Source of the DNA: Pleionea sp052032335
Lineage (GTDB): Bacteria > Pseudomonadota > Gammaproteobacteria > Enterobacterales > Kangiellaceae
Assembly (NCBI GenBank): GCA_052032335.1
Contig: JBPEWV010000052.1
Coordinates: 1-8,682 of the forward strand
Direction: 5' to 3'
DNA length: 8,682 nt
Both the position numbers and the translations under genes were made by a program. Below the pieces are notes generated by a model. The model did no database searches. It saw nothing but the letters and a program-made list of their open reading frames with translations, and was not told where the DNA came from. Shown in pieces: positions 1-5,418 of this stretch (positions are counted from its first letter, which is position 1; each line of letters starts with the position of its first letter).

Positions 1-377
1 TTGAAGATATCGGCGAAATTCTAGGCTGTGGTGCTCATGTGACTGTGTTACGACGGGAGTGGGTGGCTCATTTTAAAACTGAGAATATGATCGCTCTGGA
101 TTCACTTCAGGAACTTCGGGATAACGACCAGTTTGAAGCAATGGACCAACTGTTGTATCCGGTTGAGGAGGCCTTATACGGTTACCCATCGGTTGAGCTG
201 GATACGGATTCGTCGTTTTATTTTTTGCAAGGGCAGGCAGTTACCGTGGCTAACGTCGATCACGAAAATAAACCGGTGATCAAAGTTTTTAATCCAGAAC
301 ATCGGTTTCTAGGAGTTGCTGAGTTGAATGATGATCTGCAACTTTCACCGAAACGTGTTATCGCTAGTCAAAATTAA
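1..377 (+). CDS. truB: tRNA pseudouridine(55) synthase TruB, C-terminal part (5' end outside window)
   Basis: TruB converts U55 of the T-loop to pseudouridine in most tRNAs, in the cytoplasm. The frame is open from base 3, well upstream of the first internal GTG at 39, so this is the tail of a longer gene and not a 112-residue protein. The first visible residues, EDIGEILGCGAHVTVLRR, match the conserved end of the TruB catalytic domain (GCGAHV-LRR). They are followed by the C-terminal PUA-like domain (YPSVELDTDSSFYF, then FLGVAELNDD and a terminal PKRVI). About 124 residues are visible out of roughly 300 expected. The catalytic Asp lies upstream of the window. The TAA stop (375-377) lies inside the 3' end of the opposite-strand regulator gene, and I see no terminator after it. 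Family assignment is firm. Confidence 0.95.
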   Translation, partial: EDIGEILGCGAHVTVLRREWVAHFKTENMIALDSLQELRDNDQFEAMDQLLYPVEEALYGYPSVELDTDSSFYFLQGQAVTVANVDHENKPVIKVFNPEHRFLGVAELNDDLQLSPKRVIASQN

Positions 378-798
378 ATTTACTTCGATTAATTACTGAG
401 TTTTTGGGCCACCACTCGGGCACTGACGTATCGATGGTTTCAACGGTGTTTGGTTTATTCTCTATGGGTTTCCGGGAGTGATCTCGAACCCGAAGGTGGT
501 ATCCGGTTTTCGGTACGGTCTCGATTGTGACGCCACAGTCAGGTGATGCTTTTAGCAGAGTACGAAGAATACAAATGGCGTGGGTTAAGCCTTTTTCGCC
601 GATGTAGAAATTACCATCCCAAATATAATTTATGAGTTCTTCCCGGTAGACCAATAGATTCGGTCGTTCCGCCAGATATTTCATCAGTCGATATAATTTA
701 TTTCTTAAGTGTTGCGGTTTCCCATTTATCATTAAACAATGGTTTTCCCGACACAATGTTAATTTTCCGAAAACAATGGTTGATTGGTCATCTTTCAT
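364..798 (-). CDS. OmpR/CadC-type winged-helix DNA-binding protein, stand-alone
   Basis: A 144-residue protein. Residues about 8-103 fit the OmpR/PhoB C-terminal winged-helix fold (Trans_reg_C): a short beta sheet (IVFGKLTL, CLMINGKPQHL), the helix RNKLYRLMKYLAERPNLLV, then REELINYIWDG, the recognition-helix region LTHAICILRTLLK, and the wing hairpin TIETVPKTGYHL, which corresponds to the family's T-v-GYrl signature. There is no receiver domain before it and no membrane segment after it. The remaining 40 residues are a polar tail containing a WW pair. It probably regulates transcription, but its signal and targets are unknown. The ATG at 798 is preceded by a modest AGG about 8 bases upstream. 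The stop lies 14 bases inside the convergent truB 3' end. The domain is well supported; the role is inference. Confidence 0.82.
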   Translation of the reverse strand: MKDDQSTIVFGKLTLCRENHCLMINGKPQHLRNKLYRLMKYLAERPNLLVYREELINYIWDGNFYIGEKGLTHAICILRTLLKASPDCGVTIETVPKTGYHLRVRDHSRKPIENKPNTVETIDTSVPEWWPKNSVINRSKFNFD

Positions 799-1080
799 AG
801 TGTTGGCCTGCTGTATGAGTGATTCAGTTTCGAAACTTATGAAGCCCTAAGCTTGAGTAAGTAACGTCGAAAAGTGTTGGCGACAGCACTTATTGATACC
901 TCATTTACTTTCCTTCAATTTATTGAGCATTAAAGAAAAGATCTTAGTCATTTAAAGCAGCCGAACATCAATTAGCTCACTTTTTCCTGCCTGCACGAAT
1001 TTGTCGTCATACCGTTAAACGTTTAAGTGCATCGTTATCTGAGGTTTTTGTGAAAATCCGATAACGGTAGCCATATTTAA
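799..1080. other. Non-coding gap between two leftward genes
   Basis: These 282 bases contain no convincing gene in any frame. They are AT-rich and would carry the promoter and 5' leader of the regulator gene that starts at 798, read leftward. Three dyads are visible. The first is a 7-bp stem at 873-879/884-890 with a GCGA loop and one G-T pair, about 75 bases upstream of the regulator ATG. The second is a perfect 12-base palindrome, TTAAACGTTTAA, at 1015-1026. The third is a longer imperfect stem at 1033-1066. I found no clear sigma70 promoter pair. The first two dyads could be operators, but nothing in the sequence proves it. Confidence 0.5.
1033..1066 (-). other. Imperfect stem-loop just downstream of the small membrane protein gene
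   Basis: CGTTATC (1033-1039) pairs with GATAACG (1060-1066). After a three-base bulge, an inner stem joins 1043-1049 to 1053-1059, with one mismatch and a GTG loop. It begins 15 bases beyond the stop of the leftward gene at 1081, where a transcript end would be expected. No T-run follows in the leftward direction, so it is not a standard intrinsic terminator. It may instead be a 3'-end stabiliser or processing stem. Confidence 0.35.
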
Positions 1081-1401
1081 TCAAGTCGCGATTCCAGGTT
1101 TTTTGATTGCAACTTTCCACACGCTATTAACGGGAAAATAATTGTTTACAAAATAAACCCGGAGGTTGACTGCGCACAAGGCATAAAGCCCGAATAAACA
1201 GGGCATTTTTACAAAGTTAAAAAATTTGGATACGATACCGATGAACCTTTGCCAAAGCGAAAACTGCATGGCAACAACATTGAGTATCAAAATCCAATAG
1301 GCTTGCTGATGTAAGTTTCTTTGCGCCATCAATAAGACTAGAATGATAATGCCCTGGCCAATGACCATTGAATAAACTACTTTCATTTGCTCTTCTGACA
1401 T
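1081..1401 (-). CDS. Small hydrophobic, probably inner-membrane protein of unknown function
   Basis: From the ATG at 1401 this encodes 106 residues; an upstream TTG at 1413 would add four (MDRP). I prefer the ATG, although neither start has a strong ribosome binding site. The composition is strongly hydrophobic with about three likely membrane segments: VVYSMVIGQGIIILVLLMA near the N-terminus, YWILILNVVAMQFSLW in the middle, and MPCLFGLYALCAV after a basic linker (KFFNFVKM). The C-terminal tail is short and basic (VWKVAIKKPGIAT). I recognise no family. It is divergent from the methyltransferase gene across 182 bases. The membrane-like composition and clean frame favour a real gene, but with no recognised homologue and a weak start site a chance ORF cannot be excluded. 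Confidence 0.6.
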   Translation of the reverse strand: MSEEQMKVVYSMVIGQGIIILVLLMAQRNLHQQAYWILILNVVAMQFSLWQRFIGIVSKFFNFVKMPCLFGLYALCAVNLRVYFVNNYFPVNSVWKVAIKKPGIAT

Positions 1402-1541
1402 AGGGCGATCCAATCGGTTATTTGTTTTATTTAATCAGAAGTGGCCGTAAAAAAGCTTAAGCAGCTGTAAGAATTTATGTCGAGGGTTAAATCAGATTTA
1501 AAACAGACTTATTCTGGATTATTTTAGACGGCGAAAATGTG

Positions 1542-1547
1542 TAAAAT
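1542..1547 (+). promoter_or_regulatory. Candidate -10 box for the methyltransferase gene
   Basis: TAAAAT stands 36 bases before the ATG at 1584, so transcription would begin near 1555 with a short leader. The -35 region about 17 bases upstream (TTATTT near 1519) is poor, so this is only a plausible site. The surrounding 1414-1583 gap is AT-rich and also contains an 8-base palindrome, GCTTAAGC, at 1455-1462. Confidence 0.3.
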
Positions 1548-1583
1548 GAAGCCTGTTTAAAACAATGGTGATTAAATCGAATT

Positions 1584-2522
1584 ATGCTAGATAAGCGTAC
1601 AAATTATTGGACTGAATTCTGGGCACAAGGGTTTATCTCGTCGTTTCCATCCGATTATCAGGGAAACTACGACAAAGGGTTAAAGCATTTTTGGTTGAAA
1701 CAGTTCGCCTTATTGCCCGACGATGCCGTGATTCTGGACCTCTGTGGAGGCAATGGCGCGATAGCGTTGTTGGCGGCTGAGTATGCGGCAGACCATGGCA
1801 AGCAGTTTCACATCACAACGGTGGATGCGGCTGACATCAATTCAGACAAGTTGGCAACGCTGCATCCCGATTATGCGACCTACATCGACTCGATTACTTA
1901 CTTGGGTAATAATTTAGTGGAGCAACTGGATTATCCGCCGCAAAGCATCGACTTGCTGGTGAGTCAGTTTGGCCTGGAATACGTCGACGATCTTTCGGCT
2001 TTGTCCCCTTTGTTAACGGCTTTAAAATCGACCGGGCGATTAATCTGGGTTTCTCATCCGAATAACGACAAAGCGCGTCAGCTGGTTGCTCAAGAGATGA
2101 GTGCAATTAAGTTACTGACTCAGCTGAATGCTCTGGCTCGATTTAAGAAATTTGCCCGTAACGACGCGTCGCAAAAAGAAATGCAGGTGTTTTGCCGGGA
2201 ATTGCTTGAGCATTGCGGCAAAAGTCTATTAAGTCGAGTCTCTCCGGTATTAAAAGGCGTCATTGAAATATGCCAGTTTGTTGTTTCGGCGAATACCGAG
2301 CGGTTTAAGTCGGGTAAATCGCGCTTATTTGCCCTGATGCGAGGAATTTTGTTGACGCGAATGCAGTATCAGCAATTGCAGAGCATTTATTCTCGCTACG
2401 AGGAAAATTCTGATTGGTATCAACCGGTTATCGATAGTTCAATGAGCTTGGTTGACTCGGGGGAGGTTTTTCACAGTTTAAACCATGTGGTAGGCGACTA
2501 TTTTATTGCAAAAAAAGCCTGA
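1584..2522 (+). CDS. Class I SAM-dependent methyltransferase, substrate unknown
   Basis: A 312-residue protein, predicted cytoplasmic. The Rossmann-type methyltransferase core covers about residues 30-160. Motif I (SAM-binding glycine loop) is VILDLCGGNGAIALLAA at about 49-65. The acidic residue ending strand 2, expected to contact the SAM ribose, is D81 in TTVDAAD. The motif IV region is SIDLLVSQFGLEYVDD at about 121-136, followed by GRLIWVSHP. The second half is mainly helical and charged and I do not recognise it; it may hold the substrate site. The start is ATG at 1584 with only a weak Shine-Dalgarno (GGTGAT, some 10 bases away). It lies just upstream of rpsO in the same direction, but rpsO has its own promoter. 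Fold assignment is strong; substrate (small molecule, RNA or protein) cannot be told from the sequence. Confidence 0.85.
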   Translation: MLDKRTNYWTEFWAQGFISSFPSDYQGNYDKGLKHFWLKQFALLPDDAVILDLCGGNGAIALLAAEYAADHGKQFHITTVDAADINSDKLATLHPDYATYIDSITYLGNNLVEQLDYPPQSIDLLVSQFGLEYVDDLSALSPLLTALKSTGRLIWVSHPNNDKARQLVAQEMSAIKLLTQLNALARFKKFARNDASQKEMQVFCRELLEHCGKSLLSRVSPVLKGVIEICQFVVSANTERFKSGKSRLFALMRGILLTRMQYQQLQSIYSRYEENSDWYQPVIDSSMSLVDSGEVFHSLNHVVGDYFIAKKA

Positions 2523-2538
2523 TCACAGCTCGCTGTGC

Positions 2539-2567
2539 TTGCTCTGGGGCCTGAGGTCAGTTAAAAT
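2539..2567 (+). promoter_or_regulatory. rpsO promoter with GC-rich discriminator
   Basis: TTGCTC (2539-2544), a 17-base spacer, then TAAAAT (2562-2567) form a good sigma70-type promoter. The next eight bases are CGCGCCCG, a GC-rich discriminator of the kind seen at stringently controlled rRNA and ribosomal-protein promoters. The predicted start near 2574 gives a leader of about 73 bases before the rpsO ATG. Assignment is by pattern and position. Confidence 0.65.
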
Positions 2568-2580
2568 CGCGCCCGAAGTT

Positions 2581-2665
2581 ATCGCTCTAGGCTGAATTAG
2601 TGATCGGTTCTGAGCGCTTTTTATATGTCACTAAGTGGAGAAAATTATGTCATTAAGTGCTGAAG
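2581..2665 (+). promoter_or_regulatory. Probable S15 autoregulatory mRNA leader of rpsO
   Basis: In E. coli, free S15 binds a structured region of its own mRNA covering the ribosome binding site and traps the initiating ribosome. Here CGCTC (2583-2587) pairs with GAGCG (2612-2616). After a small internal loop, GGCTGA (2590-2595) pairs with TCGGTT (2604-2609), including G-U pairs, leaving the loop ATTAGTGA. From memory, the E. coli leader carries a very similar block (CGCTGA, loop ATTAGAGA, TCGGCG), so this looks homologous to the Rfam S15 leader. The Shine-Dalgarno GGAG (2637-2640) and ATG lie just downstream, as required for this control. The exact pseudoknot partners are not resolved by eye. 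Confidence 0.6.
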
Positions 2666-2916
2666 CGAAAGCGAGCATTGTAGCAGAACACGGTCGTGGA
2701 GATAACGATACTGGTTCGCCAGAAGTGCAAGTTGCACTATTAACTGCGCAAATCAATCATCTTCAAGATCACTTTAAAAGTAACAAACACGACCACCACT
2801 CGCGTCGCGGTTTGTTGCGCATGGTAAGTCAGCGTCGTAAGTTGCTTGACTATCTGAAGAAGAAAGATCAAGGTCGCTACACTGACCTGATCGGCAAACT
2901 TGGCTTACGCCGTTAA
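2647..2916 (+). CDS. rpsO: 30S ribosomal protein S15
   Basis: S15 is an early-binding protein of the 30S platform. It contacts the 16S rRNA central domain and bridges to 23S rRNA. The product is 89 residues, the E. coli length. Family landmarks are TGSPEVQVALLTAQI, the loop HDHHSRRGLL, MVSQRRKLLDYL and the C-terminal YTDLIGKLGLRR. A GTG at 2635 is in frame but would read through the Shine-Dalgarno; the ATG at 2647 with GGAG six bases upstream, giving MSLSAEAK, is clearly the true start. It has its own promoter and leader and is followed by a strong terminator, after which pnp begins. Expression is probably limited by S15 binding to the leader. Confidence 0.97.
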   Translation: MSLSAEAKASIVAEHGRGDNDTGSPEVQVALLTAQINHLQDHFKSNKHDHHSRRGLLRMVSQRRKLLDYLKKKDQGRYTDLIGKLGLRR

Positions 2917-2928
2917 GAGTTTGAAATT

Positions 2929-2952
2929 AAGGGGCTTTTTAAGCCCCTTTTT
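2929..2952 (+). terminator. Intrinsic terminator after rpsO
   Basis: AAGGGGCTT (2929-2937) pairs perfectly with AAGCCCCTT (2941-2949) around a TTT loop, and the T-run continues to 2952. It lies 13 bases after the rpsO stop. In E. coli a terminator at the same place allows partial read-through into pnp. Confidence 0.92.
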
Positions 2953-2978
2953 GCTATTATTTGTCAGCACTTTATAGT
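2951..2978 (+). promoter_or_regulatory. Candidate pnp promoter, overlapping the rpsO terminator T-run
   Basis: TTGCTA (2951-2956), a 16-base spacer and TATAGT (2973-2978) form a reasonable sigma70 promoter whose -35 box begins in the last bases of the terminator. Transcription would start near 2985 and give a leader of about 175 bases that includes the whole 3007-3096 hairpin. E. coli pnp likewise has its own promoter between rpsO and pnp. Confidence 0.5.
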
Positions 2979-3006
2979 AATTCCCCCATTTGTAGGTTGC
3001 TCATTG

Positions 3007-3096
3007 GTTTTTAGCCAGAAAGTGAATGTTTTTTAGTCAGGTTGGCTTGTTAAACATCCTCTTAGAAAGCAATCACTTTCTGGTTAGTCTAAAAAC
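3007..3096 (+). promoter_or_regulatory. Long leader hairpin of pnp, probable RNase III target for PNPase autoregulation
   Basis: The outer stem GTTTTTAG (3007-3014) pairs with CTAAAAAC (3089-3096). After a five-base bulge (3084-3088), CCAGAAAGTGA (3015-3025) pairs perfectly with TCACTTTCTGG (3073-3083). ATGTTT (3026-3031) can then pair with AAACAT (3052-3057), and an apical 5-bp stem joins 3035-3039 to 3043-3047. The 19 outer base pairs with one bulge make a long near-duplex. In E. coli, RNase III cuts a comparable pnp leader stem and PNPase then destabilises its own mRNA. Position and size suggest the same control here. Confidence 0.65.
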
Positions 3097-3160
3097 ACCG
3101 CATATCTACTGATGGGATTAAACACAACAAAATTATTGCATAAGCAATTAAGGATAATAT

Positions 3161-5287
3161 GTGAATCCAATCAAACGAAGTTTTGAGTTTGGTGGCCGTA
3201 CGGTCACATTAGAAACTGGCGAAATTGCTCGCCAGGCATCGAGCGCTGTAATGGTCGATGTTGACGGTACAACGGTATTAGTTACGGTTGTCGGTCAAAA
3301 AGAAGCGAAAGAAGGACAAGACTTCTTTCCATTAACGGTGAATTATCAAGAAAAAACTTACGCTGCCGGTAAAATTCCTGGCGGTTTCTTTAAACGAGAA
3401 GGACGTCCTTCAGAGCGCGAAACATTAATCGCCCGTTTAATCGATCGACCAATTCGGCCGTTATTCCCTGAAGGTTTCAAAAACGAAGTTCAGGTTATTG
3501 CGACGGTTGTATCCATTAACCCTGATGTTGAGCCCGACATTGTTACCATGATTGGTACGTCGGCAGCTTTAAGCACCTCGGGTGTGCCTTTCAACGGCCC
3601 AATCGGTGCGGCGCGGGTCGGTTACAAAAATGGTGAATACGTTTTGAATCCGGCGATGAGCGAAATTGCCGACAGCGATCTTGATCTGGTGGTTGCCGGA
3701 ACTGAAGACGCGGTACTTATGGTTGAGTCGGAAGCCAAAGAATTGCCTGAATCAGTAATGCTGGGTGCCGTTATGTTCGGTCACGCCGAAATGCAGGTGG
3801 CGATTAAAGCCATTCAGGAATTTGCCGCCGAAGTTGCAACTCCTGTTTGGGACTGGAAAGCAGAGCCAGAAAACCTTGAGTTAAAACAGCGCGTTACCGA
3901 AATGGTTGAGGCTGACGTTACTGCGGCGTATCAAATCGCCGATAAAATGGAGCGCAAAGATAAGTTGTCCGAGTTAAGCGAGCGTGCGGTTGAAGCCATC
4001 GCTAACGAAGAAACCGGACCGAGCGCTGATGAAGTCAAAGACATGTTCCACAAAGTGGAAAAGTCAGTGGTTCGAAATCGAATTGTTAACGGTTCGCCCC
4101 GTATCGATGGACGTGACCACGACATGATTCGTGCCTTGTATGTGAAAACCGGTATTCTGCCTCGTGTTCACGGTTCGGCACTGTTCACACGTGGCGAAAC
4201 CCAAGCGTTGGTTACCGCAACCTTGGGAACCGAGCGCGACGCGCAAATCGTCGACAGCTTGATGGGCGAGTCAAAAGACACCTTTATGCTGCACTATAAC
4301 TTCCCTCCCTACTGTGTTGGTGAAACCGGATTTGTTGGTAGTCCAAAGCGTCGCGAAATTGGTCATGGGAAACTGGCCAAACGTGGTATTCAAGCGGTCA
4401 TTCCCGATCAAAGCGAGTTCCCTTATACCTTGCGTGTGGTTTCAGAAATCACTGAGTCAAACGGTTCAAGCTCAATGGCATCGGTCTGTGGTACCAGCCT
4501 TGCGTTAATGGACGCTGGTGTTCCTTTGAAAGCACCGGTAGCCGGTATTGCTATGGGACTGGTGAAAGACGACGACAAGTACGTGGTCTTGTCTGATATT
4601 TTGGGTGATGAGGATCATTTAGGGGACATGGATTTTAAAGTCGCCGGTAGTGAGTCGGGAATTACCGCGTTACAGATGGACATCAAAATCCAGGGCATTA
4701 CCAAAGAGATCATGGAAGTGGCGTTGCATCAGGCGAAAGCGGGCCGTTTGCACATTTTGAAAACCATGAATGAAGCAATCAATACGCATCGAGCTGACAT
4801 CTCTTCATTTGCACCACGCATCACTTCGTTGAAAATTGATCCTGAGAAAATTTCTGAAGTTATTGGTAAAGGTGGTTCAACCATCCGTTCGATTACCGAA
4901 GAAACTGGTGCCACCATCGAAATTGATGACGACGGTACAGTTCGCATTGCGGCCGTTGACAAGTCAGCCGGTGATGCCGCAGAGCAACGGGTTCGTGACA
5001 TAGTGGAAGAAATCGAAGCGGGCGCTATTTACGACGGTAAAGTGGCGCGTATCGCAGACTTTGGTGCTTTCGTTACTATCAAGCCTGGTAAAGACGGTTT
5101 GGTTCATATTTCGCAAATCGCGCATGAGCGTGTGAATAAAGTAACCGATTATCTGAAAGTGGGTGATACGGTAAAAGTGAAAGTGCTCGAAGTTGACCGT
5201 CAAGGTCGTGTTCGATTGAGCATGAAAGAACTGATCGATCCACCAGCCACTGAAGACAAAGCGCAAGAGTCAAACTCCGACGCTTAG
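3161..5287 (+). CDS. pnp: Polyribonucleotide nucleotidyltransferase (PNPase)
   Basis: PNPase is a homotrimeric 3'-5' phosphorolytic exoribonuclease, releasing nucleoside diphosphates, and a partner of RNase E in the degradosome. It has 708 residues against 711 in E. coli. Domains in order are: first RNase PH domain about 1-145, helical linker about 235-300, second RNase PH domain about 310-545 (RIDGRDHDMIR, FTRGETQALVTATLGT, FPPYCVGETG), KH domain about 552-615 with the GKGG loop at 569-572, and S1 domain about 620-690. Catalytic landmarks are intact: the SSS phosphate-binding loop at 436-438, and D485 and D491 in GDEDHLGDMD. The start is GTG at 3161 with TAAGGA six bases upstream; the resulting N-terminus MNPIKRSFEF aligns with the family. 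The non-ATG start parallels the TTG of E. coli pnp and suits weak, regulated initiation. Confidence 0.98.
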   Translation: MNPIKRSFEFGGRTVTLETGEIARQASSAVMVDVDGTTVLVTVVGQKEAKEGQDFFPLTVNYQEKTYAAGKIPGGFFKREGRPSERETLIARLIDRPIRPLFPEGFKNEVQVIATVVSINPDVEPDIVTMIGTSAALSTSGVPFNGPIGAARVGYKNGEYVLNPAMSEIADSDLDLVVAGTEDAVLMVESEAKELPESVMLGAVMFGHAEMQVAIKAIQEFAAEVATPVWDWKAEPENLELKQRVTEMVEADVTAAYQIADKMERKDKLSELSERAVEAIANEETGPSADEVKDMFHKVEKSVVRNRIVNGSPRIDGRDHDMIRALYVKTGILPRVHGSALFTRGETQALVTATLGTERDAQIVDSLMGESKDTFMLHYNFPPYCVGETGFVGSPKRREIGHGKLAKRGIQAVIPDQSEFPYTLRVVSEITESNGSSSMASVCGTSLALMDAGVPLKAPVAGIAMGLVKDDDKYVVLSDILGDEDHLGDMDFKVAGSESGITALQMDIKIQGITKEIMEVALHQAKAGRLHILKTMNEAINTHRADISSFAPRITSLKIDPEKISEVIGKGGSTIRSITEETGATIEIDDDGTVRIAAVDKSAGDAAEQRVRDIVEEIEAGAIYDGKVARIADFGAFVTIKPGKDGLVHISQIAHERVNKVTDYLKVGDTVKVKVLEVDRQGRVRLSMKELIDPPATEDKAQESNSDA

Positions 5288-5305
5288 GGTTTCCAGTTGA
5301 CTGAT

Positions 5306-5332
5306 AAGGCGGCCATTGTGCCGCCTTTTTTT
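5306..5332 (+). terminator. Intrinsic terminator after pnp
   Basis: AAGGCGGC (5306-5313) pairs with GCCGCCTT (5320-5327) around a six-base loop and is followed by a T-run from 5326 to 5332. It lies 18 bases after the pnp stop, so pnp and the next gene are separate transcription units. Confidence 0.93.
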
Positions 5333-5362
5333 ATGGATTTTATTTATCGAATTACCGAACGG

Positions 5363-5394
5363 TTGGCATTTTCCCCATAAACAGCCATTATAAT
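5363..5394 (+). promoter_or_regulatory. Probable promoter of the protease-barrel gene
   Basis: A consensus -10 box TATAAT (5389-5394) lies 24 bases before the ATG at 5419. The best -35 match, TTGGCA (5363-5368), is 20 bases upstream, longer than the ideal 17, so the promoter may be weak or activator-dependent. Transcription would start near 5401, leaving a leader of under 20 bases that contains the AGGGG ribosome binding site (5409-5413). Confidence 0.5.
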
Positions 5395-5418
5395 GCAATA
5401 AAAAAGTCAGGGGTTGCT

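Noticed and set aside
39..377. Separate 112-residue gene starting with GTG at 39
   Set aside because: The frame is open to the left edge and the upstream residues continue the TruB alignment, so it is the tail of truB.
1894..2106. Antisense open frame inside the methyltransferase gene
   Set aside because: Low-complexity, basic product with no domain features, fully inside a well-supported gene on the other strand.
2524..2537. Inverted repeat CACAGC-TC-GCTGTG just after the methyltransferase stop
   Set aside because: It looks like a terminator stem, but the loop is too tight and no T-run follows. It lies directly before the rpsO -35 box and may be only chance or an operator.
2635..2646. In-frame GTG start giving a 93-residue S15
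   Set aside because: The four extra codons contain the Shine-Dalgarno, and the 89-residue form from ATG 2647 matches the family.
4729..5273. Several antisense open frames inside pnp
   Set aside because: They mirror the codon pattern of pnp, show no domain features and have no convincing start signals.
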